DNA from: Pempheris klunzingeri | Taxonomy: Eukaryota > Chordata > Actinopteri > Acropomatiformes > Pempheridae | DNA length: 64,000 nucleotides | Reading direction: 5' to 3' | Assembly: GCF_042242105.1 (NCBI RefSeq) | Contig: NC_092014.1 | Location: 5,305,874-5,369,873, forward strand | Part shown: positions 12,300 to 40,522 of the stretch, piece after piece | Position numbering within the stretch: the stretch's first letter is position 1 | Layout of the letters: each line of letters opens with the position of its first letter | Program-made: the position numbers and the translations under genes | Notes under the pieces: generated by a model | The model's input: only the letters and a program-made list of their open reading frames with translations | What the model was told of the DNA's origin: nothing | The model's database searches: none

Positions 12300-13270
12300 T
12301 TGTATTCAGTTTAACACATCATTTGCTTGATTGAAGTTAATGAAGGCAGAGTTTAAACTTGCTGAACCTACTACCAGTCTGTCATCATCAGATTAGTTTT
12401 TGTAGTTACAACTCAGAATTAATATCTACTCACGTCAACTTCCCTGGATTTAGCACCATCCTGGATCACAAGGCGGTGAACAAACCCTCAGGTCTAAACA
12501 CAAATCAAACATTTTAAAAGGCAGAGGTGTAATGTTTCACATTGACATGATGCCATTGTAGAAATGGCCACCAGTGTTTCCTCAGTAATGTTCCTTGTCA
12601 GAAGCGATTGACTCTCCTCACAAAGACCTCACTATCAATACTGTAACGCAGGTGCTCATTAAAGTTCAATACAAATTTACCCTGTAAAACTCTTAAAGTA
12701 TTTTGATATATCTGCGCTGCCCTTTAAGTAAACATGTACGTGGCATGTAAGCTTATCATACTGATCATTTAATGCCTTTAATGCTTTATTTCATGCATAT
12801 ATTATGTTCGCTTCATACAAGCATCCACCATCACTTCTATGAAAACTCAGTGACAGTGTCTTTCCTGTTTTCCATAAAGAATACAAGTTGTGCTTGACAA
12901 AGTTTTGAACAAATGCTAAAATTGTAAAAAGTACATAGTAGTATGACTTAACAGCATTAGTTCTTTTAATAGTACATTTATTTTGACAAGTGTATCTTTT
13001 ACTTTTTATTCCCCTATACATGGGATTGTACATCATTTATACCTTACCTTGCCACTTATTTATGGTGAACTGGAATAAAAACATACACGATGGGTGGATT
13101 TTTTCACTCGGTTATTTACTTGTTTAATTAAATAGATGACCGGCTTAATCGGACCGGTGAGCACCAGCCAGTTTTATGGTTGAAATCGTGTCACGGTATT
13201 GCATGATGGTGCCCGGGGTGGAGGTGGAGCTGCGGTGACATTTCTCCTGACAAACCTACGGCCTGCCCCC
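12300..13270. other. Intergenic stretch between akap8l and brd4
   Basis: AT-rich DNA with no supported exon. From about 13140 it becomes CpG-rich and passes into the brd4 promoter region. Short frames here show no domain or splice support. Confidence 0.5.
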
Positions 13271-13278
13271 CGTGCGTC

Positions 13279-13286
13279 TGACGTCA
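13279..13286 (+). promoter_or_regulatory. Perfect CRE (TGACGTCA) in the brd4 promoter
   Basis: A palindromic TGACGTCA lies about 75 bases before a splice donor (13363), at the start of a CpG-rich block running to about 13960. A second half-site (GACGTCA) follows within ten bases. The motif is seen; its role as the brd4 promoter element is inferred. Confidence 0.55.
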
Positions 13287-13362
13287 TCGACGTCAAACGG
13301 GACTGTTTGTTCTGGATTTGGGGCGAGGAAGGTCTGCGAGCGTAGACAACCGACCGAAGAAG
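13287..13362 (+). other. Probable noncoding first exon of brd4
   Basis: A CpG-rich stretch ends at a donor (GAAGAAG followed by gtaaaa at 13363). BRD4 genes normally start with a noncoding exon in a CpG island well before the first coding exon, and this is the only such island between akap8l and the coding exons. The transcription start is not determined. Confidence 0.45.
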
Positions 13363-15773
13363 GTAAAAATAGCATTTTATGCCTCTGCGCTGGTGTCAGC
13401 GGGACATCAAACGAACGTGTACAACCCCGAGGATCCGGTGAAAGCTTTAAATTTGGCATCGGGGGCGTATTTCGCGCGCTGTCAGTGTGCGCTTCGGCAA
13501 GCGGAGCATGAGCTGTCTTCGCAGGCCTTGCACCGGTTCGGGCACACGAGATAGATGATTTTTTGTCCTTTAAGTTTGCGCGATTTGGTGTTATTGTGCA
13601 TATTCTGCGGTGTATCTTTCTTGTCTGAATACTCGTGTTGTGGTCGTTTTCGTGGCGCTGACCACTCCGTGTTGTCAGTGTGCACGTTAGCTGCAGGTCG
13701 CTATCATGCTAGCCAGTTAGCTGTTAGGCTGTTTGTTTGTAGCCCCGTAGGCCGTATTCGTGACATAAGTTACGTTCTCTCGGCAGCGTAGTTTACGCAC
13801 GACGGCGCAGGGGCTCGTGTGGAGCCCGGCGTACGTCATTTCGAGAATACCAGCCCCGGCCAAGTTGTATTCAGGAAGGCCGTTTACGTGCGGAGCTGTC
13901 AGTGGACATGGGGATGTACTGACACGGAAGGTTAGCAAGGCAGAGGTGTGGGGCAAAGTGTTTGTTTTTTTAAAAATAGATTGTGTCTTTATTTTCAGTT
14001 TGGTGTTAATTAACGTCGTTCACGACGCTCTGCTTCGTTTGCTTCTCTCCTTCCCTCAGATACCGGTTGTATGAAGGACCCAAGCTAGCTACGTGATACG
14101 AAATAGTAGCAAAATGGCTGATAAATTTTTGTAGAATACTTAATTTAGCTGTCAAATTACGTTCAATCGTCTCACTGCCTGAATGCCTTTTATTCAAATT
14201 AGCTGCGACATTGCCTTGCAGCTAATGCTAGCTACCTTTTTTTTTTTTTTTTTTAATATATTACGTGAACGCAGTTGCATAGTGTGCGGACTGGACGGCC
14301 TGGGTTTGTTTGAGTAGATTATCTGGATTGTTAAAAGCCTCACGCACAAACCGCAGTCTGCTGCTTAGTCTGAATCAGTCCGTGTTAATGGTGAAGTAGT
14401 TTGGCACCTGCGTTTTGACGGAGCATAAATAACAAAATTGGACATGTTGTGTTATTAAGAATGTGTTCCCATACACATAAATACTAGATTAATGTCTGGA
14501 GGCTTATCAATAACACTTGAGTTATCTGGTGCTGCAGTGTTTGTTTTGGTTTCTTGTGGTGCATTTAAAGGCTTTTTAACACTTCATCATGTGGACCTTT
14601 AGCAGGAGATGTGCATTTGTCTGATCTGTGAAAGCATTGTATAAATGTGTTTAACATACACAAACTGGGACACGATCATCTAGTTGGTCTTTTAATGTGA
14701 CGATTTTAAAGCAAGGGATATAAATGTCAGCTCGGGATAAACGAAATGCAAGCTTTAGTCTGTGTTTGAGCACATAGAGATTGCCTCACAGAGAAACTCC
14801 AAATAAAGGACCTTTGAGCGCTGTGACATGTTTCAAAAGCCATCTAGAAAGTGCCAAAGTTCAAGGTCAGGGTTAAGTGTATTTGTGCATAAAACCATTG
14901 AAATTGCAGTGCTCCCAGTCTTACTAGCTTGGTCTCTTAAAGTCACTGAAAATAAGTTTAACCAATATTACACTGTAGCACATAAACGTATGAAATAGCA
15001 GCCAATTATTTACATCACATGGTGCCACATGAACATGGCAAAAAAGGGACTTGGACACAGGGAATAATGTTCTTCTTACAAAACTGCTCATTGTACAGTC
15101 TAATTCCCTGGGGAATTAAGACGAGAGCATACCAAAACATTTTATATATGTAGGCCATAATGTGCAATGTTGTCCTTAAGTTGAAATTCCAGATTGTCAG
15201 CAGAATCAAAAGACACATTCATAATGGTCTCTTGCTTGCAGAGCAGATGGGGATGTAAAAACATCAGACAGGAAGTCAGGTGAAGGGTTATGACTGCTCA
15301 GAAAGAGGCGGTCTTTGGGTATGAAATTGTGTACTGTGTCTGTTGTTTAATTTGCAAATGTGGGTTCATCTGGACAGTTCCAGTTAGAGAAAGGTAATTC
15401 TCAGAAAATTCTCTCCAATTCTCATTTCTTGATTGACTCTAATTGACTAATACTGCACATGAGGAAGAAACAGTGTGTAAAAAAGTGCAGCCTCAAATGA
15501 ACTGATTAGAAGAGGCACTTGTGACTTCAAAGCACCAAATTTCCAACATGTTATGAAGGAATGCAACTCTTGTCCCTGCCATTCCTTTTATATCAAAGTA
15601 CAGTTTGTTCCTTGTCTGTATTATGGGCTCTAATCATGGCTGCTTACAACACAACATGGCCAATCTTTTATTTGGTAATATTTTTTTTTTAATGTTCGTT
15701 AGAAACAACCGACATGTGATATGTTGACTTGAATTTTAATCATGCATGCCTCTTTTCTTTATACCTCTCTCAG

Positions 15774-15929
15774 GTGTGACACTCGGCCCTCTATCTGTGT
15801 CTTGTGGTTTCCTTGCCCCCGCAGTGTGTCACTGAAATAACCCCGGTGTTACTTAAGGAAATCGGCGCCTCACCAACTGAGATATGATCACACAATTGGA
15901 TTAGACCACAGCTGCACGGCAACAAACAT
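15774..15929 (+). other. Possible second 5' UTR exon of brd4
   Basis: The stretch lies between a good acceptor (ttatacctctctcag) and a good donor (gtgagt at 15930). It has stop codons in all frames near its start. Its last part stays open in the brd4 frame if spliced to 17435, but contains no in-frame ATG, so it would be untranslated leader. Not proven to be transcribed. Confidence 0.35.
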
Positions 15930-17546
15930 GTGAGTCTGGCAAAAAATAATTACCCTCCTTAATAATTAAGTAATTTAAAAAATCTGAATTAACCGATTTG
16001 TCCACTAAGATAATATAAATGTTGCACTCACCGACGGTAAATTTTGGTATTGACATTCTTTGCAGCCTCATTTTCACTGTAGGATGAATATATTACAGAG
16101 CGCATAAGACATTTGTCCAAACAGTTTTGCCTGCTGTACAGGATGTATAAACGAGAATATTTGAGTGTTGCATATGTCCATCATTGATCTGGTTGGATCA
16201 TTTTGAATAGTAGGCCTTTTGGGATGGTAGATATTAATTCAGCAAATACAGGCATCCACTGCAATGTACATTAAAATATATACAAACCATTAAGAATTGT
16301 ATCCTCCAGAAATGCCTTGCCAACCGCATGGGTAGGCCTGTCATAATTACTTACCCATATCGGCCTGTTGTACGACGTGGACATGACCTCGATAGTTGCC
16401 TGTTGTGTTGCGTGTAAGAGTGTGACCAACAATTTAGCTTAAGTGATGCCAGAGTAAACAACAGGGTTTTCCCCATCATTAGTGCCTAAGCGCTTTACAC
16501 AATCAAATGAAGAGGGACGTGTTTTGCTGTCATTCCCGGTGGCGCTGCTTCTGTCCCCTCATGCTCTCTCTGTGTCGGAGCGTCACCGTGGGCGTGGCTC
16601 ATGCAGCTCCTCCACACTCGCGCAGCGACAGCGAACCAGGTGAAGTGAATGCTTTACCCCAGGGCCAATGCTGGGGGCAAAACCTGCATCTTGCCCATTT
16701 AATGAAAAGCTCAGGGAAAAAAAGCTCTAAAGCAGAGGCGTCTGTTGCCGGTCTGATATGGACGAAGCAGTCGATGTGGCGTCCATGGACAGATATATTA
16801 TCCAGCAAAAGTAGTTATCATGACAGGCCAACTCATAGCGTGTTTCTTCACCCTAAATTGTGATACAGATTTATATGCAACAGTATTGTTGTATTATTAT
16901 TATTACCTGCACTGTTATTTCTTTTAGCTGCTTCAGAGTAGCTTTGCACGCTGAGCCAACTGAAAAAATACTATATATGACTTTTTAACCCTATTTAGTG
17001 TTCGGCATTTTTAAAGCTTATAGAGCCTAAGTAAATGTAGGGCTGCTGTGTAGAAGTGTAGAAATCTGTAATGTGTTTACATTTTCCATTTCTACCTCAA
17101 CCCGATGCAGGCAAACAGTCTTTATTTGATCTTAAACCACAAGCAGTATTTACTCTAAGCGTTTTGACATCCAACAGGTTGTAGTTGGTCTGGAATGCAC
17201 CCATTTGTTTTTGTCAGATGCAACTAAAGATGAGGTATTAGAGCAGCATGCTGAAACCGTGGACTGACAGAGTGAAGGAAACTGCTTGAGGTTGACTCAG
17301 TATGATAGATTGTGGAGATGGTTTCCGATTTGAGGTGTGATAACGATGCAGACTGCGGTTTGTATCATGAGAAAGTTGAATCAGAGTTGGCTTCAGCGGC
17401 AACAGCGGTGATGATGCTTTTGTTGTTCTTCCAGAGAGTCGAGTGAGGAGTGTAATGGCCTGAGGGGGCTCCCCCCGGTCCCACCTGCCCCTGCCGGGTC
17501 CAATCTGCCTAAACTGTCTGCTCAGCCACTGCAACCCACCACTGCG

Positions 17547-32699
<15,153 letters not shown>

Positions 32700-32700
<1 letters not shown>

Positions 32701-35700
32701 AAAAACCTTTTGTCTGTTTTTTGTCTTCAGCACTGTGACAGGCTCATTCACACATGCACGGTATTTCTGTTCAGTCCTGCTGCAGTTACACCGTTTTGGA
32801 CAGAGGGGGGAGCCATGAAGATGACTATGTAGACAAGTATGTGGGCTCCCCTTAAGTGTGGTTTTAGACCAGTTTAATTACACAACATCAGTGTTTGCAG
32901 CCACGTTCCAAAAGCTGGCGACAAGTCTTAAGTCAGTGGTGGAGAAGGTTCAGCTGTCATGTATGAGTGTAATGTCAGCGTGTCCACATACTTTTAATTC
33001 TAAATCTAATCTATTCAGCAAATTGATATGAAGAGATAATTTGTTAGCAGAGGCCGAGTGATATAAACATATAAAGTGACAGTCGAAGTCAAATAAACAT
33101 AAAATTCTCTGCCTATAAAACATAATTTCTTGGAGTTTCATTGGTCACAGCTCTAATCTAATGTGAGAAGTGTGATGATAATAAAAGGACGCACACAAGC
33201 ACAAAGGAAATAAAAACCAGTCAGAAGTAAACTGGACACGTGGTTTAGTGAGACTCGAAGGCGTTAAAGGATTCACTCTGTAATTGGACCACTGTGCAGG
33301 ATGTACTTTTACAACAGAGTAGCAGAGGATGTTGTGGTTGAGACCAGTTCAAACCAGCCGGAGGTTGGAAACAAGCAGTAGAATCAAACGTTGTCAGTCA
33401 CAGGACTCATCTGAAGCACGTTTAAACACCAAAAACTTCAGATACCCCGGCACAGTCAGTTTGTTTTTCCCTGAGCGCCAGCTGGTGCAGGACATACCAC
33501 AGTAAACCCAAAAAAATCAATATTCCACCACTGAAACGTTAAAGGTTTTAACACCACTTGGTACTTGAACCTCAACTATCACACATTTGGCACATTTTGC
33601 TTTGGCACACACACACTGCTGAAAATGCTCGTTTTTACACTGTATCCTAAATTGTGTCTCCTGTGGCCTTGAGCGGTCTGATAACATGCATAGTGCACTG
33701 ATAACCCTGCTGTTGAGAGGATCCGATGTGCTCGACTGTTCCTTATCTCATTCAGCAAGCAGAAAGCTTTCCCTTCTTTTGACTTTCAAATGAGTGTCTT
33801 TGTTGGTTTTGCATAGCATTTTAACTTGAAATCAAACTGAGGGCGTGACAGAAACTTACTGCACTTCCAAAACCCCCACTTGGAGGAGTGGTCAGTGAAA
33901 CCAAATGTGGAAAAGCTGCCAAGCAGGCCCCCAGATTTATCAGGTGAGGATGAGGAAAGGCCAACATAAAGATAAGGGATGTCTGGAATAAGCAGCACTT
34001 GCTACTTCCCTCTCTAGATAAAGATGGTAAACCTTTACAGGCGAAAGAGAGCACACCTACAGAGCCTGGTGTGAGAAACAGCTAAGGCAAGAGCTGTCGG
34101 CAGTTACGTGGAAGTGAGATTTAGATGTGTGACACGGAAGAAGGAACCCGGGAGCATCTGTGGCTCCATGAGTGAGGAAGTGAAAATCTGCCACGACAAG
34201 CAGAGGGATGATGAGAGGTGAATGAATATCAGAGAAGGAATGAGGAACATTATCTAGTACTGCATGTGGCAACTAGATACTAGAGAGCAGGCTCAATGGA
34301 GTGAGCTGTGAGAGCTCATCGAGAAGCCATGTGACGCTCTTACAGAGGCAGACAAGCACAGCTCTTTGCATTCCTCACCTCCTCTGTTCAGGTATACTTT
34401 ATTAGGAAAGACAAACAGTAGCAGCAGTCCTAGAACAACTTCGATATTCATTTCTTTAAAGGAATGGGACGCTGACGGGTGTTTCTATTATTTCGTCCAC
34501 CCCATTTATATCAGTGGGTTTAGGTAAAAACAGCAGAAGCATCCGTCTGTACAACACAAACTACATCCTCCAAACTAATTCTAAAGTTAAATCAACACCT
34601 CTCTGCAACAGACTGAGTTAGCTTTAGATTAGTGGTCCTAATAAACTGGTAACTGGGTGTATCATCACTACAGTAGTAGGTATTTAGACATTCAGCAGTT
34701 ACGGAGCAACATTAGCATTCATCTAGGGACGACAGGGACATTTATAGATATAGACATTTACACATATAACCTGTTTGAATCACAGACTGTAGAAAAGCTT
34801 CCTATATAGCTTCCTATACACCTCTATGGTTTGAATGTGAGAGGGTTTTTTTTTTGTATTTTCCCATTTCCAGAGCAGTACTTTTACTAAATCAATGGAT
34901 TTAATGATACTCTCCATCTGTGCTACCACTGGTCAATGGTACAAACAGCTGAACAATTTACAATTTCATGCAATCTATGTTTAGATTGAAGCATTTTGTC
35001 ACTTGTACAGCGACCAAAAGCAAAAATCCCCACTGTTCACCTACAGGCTGACCGCAGGCAGGGCTGCATGTACTCAGATTTAAATGTCTTTGTCACTGTG
35101 ACCTCTTTTCAGCAGAAAAATGTGTGCATCTGCGGTTGCAGAGAGGATGTAGGATGCAGACGCAGAGTGCCACATACCAGCAGCTTGTTGTGCACATGTA
35201 TGGCTTCCTCTCCACTCAGATTGTGAAAGAACCGTTGCAGTTTTCCCGCTAACGCCATTAAAAGCGATGGGGGGTGGAAATCAGTGATGAGGGCAATCAT
35301 GGGGACATCAAGGCACTTCCAAAATGAATGCCAGATGACAATGAGCAACTCCATATGTGATTTATGCACACGCAAACACGTGCAGTCGCATTTCAGACTT
35401 GAAGATGTTGCACAAGACCCCACTTTATTCGGACAAACACACACTTGCTGACACATTCTGCTGCTCACACGCAACTCGCTCTCAGGCTCCAGATCTTTGT
35501 TTTACGGCGCGCATGGCCGGCTGTGGGAGGCAGTCTGGCTGTCATTCAGCTGTTGACTGGGCCTTCCCTCTCTGGCTCTGCTGTTTCACCACATACTGGT
35601 TGAGAACGTCCACGCCCTGCTCAATAAATCACTCAGGAGCATTTCTGCTTTTCCTCCGTTGTTGTCTTGGGATCCACACAACATTTCCTTTTCCTCCTTT

Positions 35701-36440
35701 TTCTGCTTCCTGTTCAAAAATAGAGCTTCCTTTTGTCCGTTTTGACCTTTTTAGTAACAGGGCATCCCTTTTTTGAAATAACCTTTTGGCTTTGTTTTTC
35801 ACACTGTTACTTTATTTCTACTTTATGAGCCTCTGGTTATATAAATAGCACCAGTACATCATCTGTTGAGCAGTTGTTCCCAACCAACAAGGGGCAGCAG
35901 TATGAATTAAAGGCTCATGAGTCGCTTAACATTGCAGTAGGGGGAGAAAACTTGTTGACACTGAAAGCTTGTCTTGAACCTGTCGAACAGTCTCACCAAG
36001 GTCATTCGGTAGTTGACCTCTCAGTCGTATCACACCAGCTCCAGCAGTTGTGGTGATTCCTAACCAGAGGTACTCGCACCTGCATCCTGCAGTTGCCAGA
36101 GGGTACATGGAAAGATTGTGAGGAAGCTCCACTAACTAGAGAAAAAAATACATATACTTGCATATTTGTGTTAAAGAGGAAAATGAACCTCAAGTCTGGA
36201 TAGAAAACTGGTGAGATGCTGAACCTTCAGTATCTTTGATGGCTGCCAGCTATGATCATGGGTAGGAAGAGAAAGAGCCCACTGAAACTAGTGGATAAGA
36301 AATTGAACTGAACTTGTTAACTAGAAATACATCTGAAATAGCCAATAGGAATGGATGAATGGTTGAAATGTCCAGATTCTGACTTTGCAAGGGGTCAAAG
36401 TATCAAATCAGACTAAACCCAAACCAACCTAATCAAATAT
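32700..36440. other. Intergenic region without recognisable genes
   Basis: About 3.7 kb between the brd4 3' end and a repeat cluster. Frames up to about 140 aa occur on both strands (around 35.1-35.8 kb), but they overlap one another and show no domain, splice pattern or recognisable similarity. I regard them as chance. Confidence 0.5.
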
Positions 36441-36560
36441 ATAAGATGAGATGAGATGAGATAAGATAAAATATTCCTTTATTAGTCCCACAAAGGGGAA
36501 ATTTACAATGTTACAGCAGCAATGGGTTACAAAAATAGAGCGTTCAGTGCTATACAATAC
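36441..36560 (-). mobile_element. 3' tail of a LINE-type retroposon
   Basis: The block starts with a (GATGA)n/(GATAA)n tandem tail, then 'ttcctttattagtcccacaaaggggaaattt'-type sequence. This is the common fish LINE 3' end followed by its short tandem repeat tail. Read on the minus strand, the element ends in the (ATCTC)n repeat, so the LINE is oriented minus. Only the 3' end is present. Confidence 0.6.
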
Positions 36561-36610
36561 AAACAGTATATATATTATATATACACTGTATGCTGCTACA
36601 CACAGTTGCT

Positions 36611-36745
36611 AGTTTATCAGGTACACCTGGCTAAAACTAACACAGTCTAATACAACAGTCTTGCGATAAATCCTCCCTTCATGAAGGTTACCATGTTCAG
36701 CTTTTGTTGAAACTATTTCTAGAAAGGTGTTGATTGAGCTTTGAG
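36611..36745 (+). repeat. Interspersed repeat fragment, 'TTTATTAGGTACACCTG' family
   Basis: Begins with a variant of the terminal motif (TTTATCAGGTACACCTGGC). The internal segment (aacacagtctaatacaacag, aatcctccc, atgttcag) also occurs at 40523-40600 and 56643-56968. Probably a non-autonomous DNA transposon fragment. Confidence 0.6.
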
Positions 36746-37245
36746 CACCCAAAGGTAAAAGGTAGCACACCCACGGATCAGTCATCAGCTGAGAGCGCAG
36801 ATCGGACGTCTAAAGGAAGGCTGTTCCACCATGTCGGAGCCACCACTTCATTACTGTACCGAGCAAAATGGAAACATAGTAATTAACTTCTTAAGATCCG
36901 TTATACGTCCTTTCTTGACAATATGATTTAACGTTAATGTAATGTTCTTTTTTAAATGAGAAAGCTAAATTGTCCAAAGCTAATTGTTGATCCTAGAAAA
37001 ATCATCCCAGGTATCACCTCAATCATATGTTTCCATTCTGCCATCAGCTCTGAATGGATCTTATTGAAGCTTAATGTTCACTCAAACAAAGAAAACTGCC
37101 ATAAGATATAATTCATGATGCAATACCAACAAATGTCAAGCCTTAAACTCAATAGTACGTTGCTCTGTCCTCCTGGTAACCCTGGCCTGGTAGGGATTAT
37201 GCCCTAACTTGACAGACTTGTTAGCTCATGTTTGGTGACAAACAG

Positions 37246-37380
37246 GTGTGGAAGACATGGAGGGCCATCAGCATCCTCATTGTCACAGCGACGGCGTACG
37301 CAGCCTCCGGGCAGCTGTTCGTGACGCTGAAAGGAAATCAGAGAACGGAGAGGCCCGATACAACAAGCTGGAAACTCTGA
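37246..37380 (+). CDS. Isolated exon-like frame encoding a membrane segment and short tail
   Basis: After an acceptor-like 'gacaaacag' a frame of 44 codons runs to a TGA. It codes for KTWR, then a hydrophobic stretch (AISILIVTATAYAASGQLFV), then a polar tail ending TTSWKL. The block is GC- and CpG-rich against AT-rich surroundings, which suggests an exon or a remnant of one. I found no partner exons within several kb on either side, and the polypyrimidine tract is weak. It could be the last exon of an unrecognised membrane-protein gene, a pseudogene remnant, or chance. Confidence 0.3.
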   Translation: MWKTWRAISILIVTATAYAASGQLFVTLKGNQRTERPDTTSWKL

Positions 37381-37952
37381 CCGCTGGAGCACACCCATCG
37401 GCTAGACACCGAGACACGCAACCCACCTAATAAGGAAAGCAGATTGTACATGTTGAACAAACACGCCTGTCACATTTCTCACATGCTAACCTCCACACAC
37501 TCGGCCATGTGTGTAAACAGGAAAGAGTCTCCACTTCTTCCCCCCCGTCCCTGCCTTTTCTCTGTTGCTCCATGGCTGTCATCCTGTTATTTTCTCCTTA
37601 TCGTTTCTTTTCTTCTGTGCGCTCATTTTCATTATGAGACAGTAGTGTGCGCTTGCGGTAGGACTCTGGAGCAATCTCAAGTGCAAACAGCTCATCCTAA
37701 GCTACAGGTTCTCGCCCCATGGTCCGGCACCAAAAACAAGATAACCAGATAGAGCTTCATTATGTGTGTTTGATGTAAAAACGGCCTCTCACTGATCTGC
37801 CTGCAGGCCTCGTGCCCTCATCGTCTGAATAAAAGATGAGCCTGACACCCATTGTTGCTGGAGGTTGGTGGTGTTGCCTCTGGGGCTGTCAGTGTCATTG
37901 TGTTACTGTGTGAGAGGCAAAGTTGGTTGTGATATGGACAAGGTCAACAGGC

Positions 37953-38489
37953 CTAGCAAGAAGCTTAACAGCAACATTCACAACAGGTTTGATCCATGAA
38001 TCCACCAATACATTTCCTGCTTCAGTTAGAATTGGTATTTAAACAGTCCTCCTCATCCTGCTGTTCACATTCTGACATCATGAGACCAAGACGACACCTA
38101 ACAGTTGATCAGCAGCACCTCAACACTGGAGGCTTCAAACAGGAAGTCCTCAGACGGAGGTGTTCACTGAGCTTAGAGGGTCACAGAGTGTCATCAGGAG
38201 GTTGGAACAGTGATACAGAGACTGGAAGAGTCACAGAAAGGAGAGGAGTGGACGTCCTTTGGCCACATCCCAATTTATTGAGACACTGAAAATGTTTTGT
38301 TGTGGTATACCTACCACTGTTGGTAGATTTTCTTTCAATAAATTGTTTAAGATGAATAAAATCACCATTGCATGCTTCTACTTAAATGCCCTACTTTCAT
38401 GATATAATATCACTGTAGCATTCACTTTTTACATTTTCCATATATTTCACCTGAAAGTCGAATATCCCTAACTTATTGTGAGTAGTGTA
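37953..38489 (+). mobile_element. Tc1-like non-autonomous element, truncated copy
   Basis: Matches the full copy at 44661-45367 in inverted orientation, including a nearly identical 97-codon frame (37996-38289). One terminal inverted repeat is intact and ends in TA at 38488-38489 (tgaaagtcgaatatcccta.. agtagtgta). Clear similarity stops near 37953, so the other end is lost or strongly diverged. The frame is a relic: only a piece resembling the TGRVTER segment between the helix-turn-helix and catalytic parts of Tc1 transposases can be seen. Confidence 0.8.
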
Positions 38490-39473
38490 GGTACGGTAAC
38501 AATATACCTGTACATATGTGGTTCTAGTTCTGACCCAATTGATCTATTTTGTTCATCATTTATACACAAAGTAGCAGCGTTGACTTCAAATATTTCCCGC
38601 TGAAAAGCTCCAGCTGTCTCTCTTTTAGCACAATATGACCTGATATCAAAGAAAAGGAAACAGCATTCAAATTAAAACCAAAGACTCGGCTACAAACTAC
38701 AGATGGAGACTTGTTGGCGAAAGGATGATTTGTTAAATAAATTCAGGAATCACACACAACCCCATCGAACCACGTGGAAAACTGGAGGGATTTAAACCGT
38801 GACATGGATTAGTTAAGCTATGTGCTAAAAGGAAAGCAGAGACTGCATCTGCTCAAATGGAGATTTTAATACTGTATTTTAAAGCAGTGGTAGCACATTA
38901 TTAGTATTAAACTTTAAGATTAAGTATTTTAGGCATTTCCCCTTTATTCAACAGTGAACAATTGAAAGGCGGCAGGAAGAGGGAGCGGATGAGGGATACA
39001 GCGAACAACAGAGGTCCACAGCTGGAGTCAAAGCAGGCAATCACATATCCCATACTTTATTCATTTTAACCACATTTTACTTCAGTAAAAGTGTTATCAT
39101 CAAAATATACTTCAGTAAAATTAAAAGTACCTATTTCAGAATAATGCACATTATATTTTTGGATTCTAATTATTAATGCATTCGGTGTAAGAGTCATTTT
39201 AATGTTGACTTTCCACATTCCACGTCCTTATAGCTCCTCCATAAATGCTGGTTTCTCTCAGGTTCAAAGTCTCAATGAAGGTGTAAAAAGGTCACCTTCA
39301 TGTGGAGTTGGCCCTATTTTCCAGCACTCCCACATCACAACATACAGGGGAACATGGTCCTAACCTCCAGTTCACCTTGGGCATCAATAATTCACCTCCA
39401 GCCACACTGACAAACCCTTAGAAACCCTCCTCACGTCTCTGCTCACACTGCCACTCACTCCCCTGCTCCTCTC

Positions 39474-39608
39474 TCATTGGCTGCTCCGCCTCCTCGTCAG
39501 CCAACAGGGGGGCAGCTGGGGGGCGGATACGCAGCGCTCAGGTTGGCAGAAGCAGCAAACTGAAGAGATCTGGCCCGCTCCTTTGTGAGAGAGAGAGGGA
39601 GAGAAAGG

Positions 39609-39646
<38 letters not shown>

Positions 39647-39993
39647 GGCAGCTGCAGCGAGCGGAGGAGGAGGAGGAGGAGGACCGTGCCGCACCCTTTG
39701 TGCTCCTCCTGAGACTCAGTGCGCGGATCAGTGCGCACAGGTAGAGACCGCGCAAACTACCGGAAGCGTCGGAAGCATAAGGTGCGAGTCCCGCCGCAGG
39801 TAACGAAGGCTGCCCAGCAAGTTTGTAGGAGTGAAAGAAGAGGCTCGACTGGATCCTCGATTGAAGCACTGAACAGCAGCAGCAACAGCAACAGAGAACA
39901 CAGTTGCTCGGATTTTCCCACCTGGTGCGCGGAGGGTGTTGGAAGTGCGCAGGTACGCCAGCACATTGTTCCCCCGCCCGAAGGAGGAGAAAG
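39474..39993 (+). promoter_or_regulatory. lpar2: Probable lpar2 promoter and noncoding first exon
   Basis: A CpG- and GC-rich island with an inverted CCAAT element (ATTGGCTG, near 39477) leads to a strong donor (AGAAAG followed by gtgagt at 39994). A second possible donor (gtacgc) is at 39951. It is the only such island between brd4 and the lpar2 coding exons, and LPA receptor genes have noncoding 5' exons. It would splice to the acceptor at 47405. Inferred, not proven. Confidence 0.5.
39582..39648 (+). repeat. (GA)n microsatellite
   Basis: GA-rich tract with a pure GA core around 39609-39635, inside the presumed lpar2 promoter or first exon. GA tracts there are common in vertebrate promoters; any role is unknown. 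Confidence 0.85.
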
Positions 39994-40522
39994 GTGAGTT
40001 CACACTGGTGTCTCCTCTACATGGTTTCTTTTTCTTATTGTGTAAAGTGGCTCTTCTGTGAGTTTGAAGTTAAGACACAGAGTTTGGGTGTTTTTTTTTG
40101 TGTGTGTGTTTTCTTTGTTGTTTGTCTGCTGGGAGGGGTGGTGGGGGGGTCTGTGTTCCCATCAGCGTGCGGAGGCATCTGCACTGTCTCAAAGCGGTGT
40201 TGGGGGAGTCTGGAGCTCATTAGAGCCTGAACATGGTCAACACCGTCAGCCTGACCGAGCCCTTTCTCAGAAATGATCCCCTTCAAAGGCTGTTATCTGT
40301 CTTCCATGCAACATGTGACACACAGACTATAAGGTTTCATTTTTTTTTGCCTCTTCCCCTTTGACTCTGGCTGGGTGTAACCACAGCACATATACTATAG
40401 GAGGCCCTAAGAAAGTGGAAAATGACAAATAACATGGTGAGCTTTTATAGTTCACATCTTACACTGCAGGTATTTCTATTTTTTTTTTTTTTTTTTTGTT
40501 TCATGTACAATGTAATGCAATC

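Noticed and set aside
35109..35776. Overlapping 121- and 139-codon frames on opposite strands
   Set aside because: They overlap each other, have no recognisable motif and no splice or poly(A) support; at most one could be real and neither has evidence.
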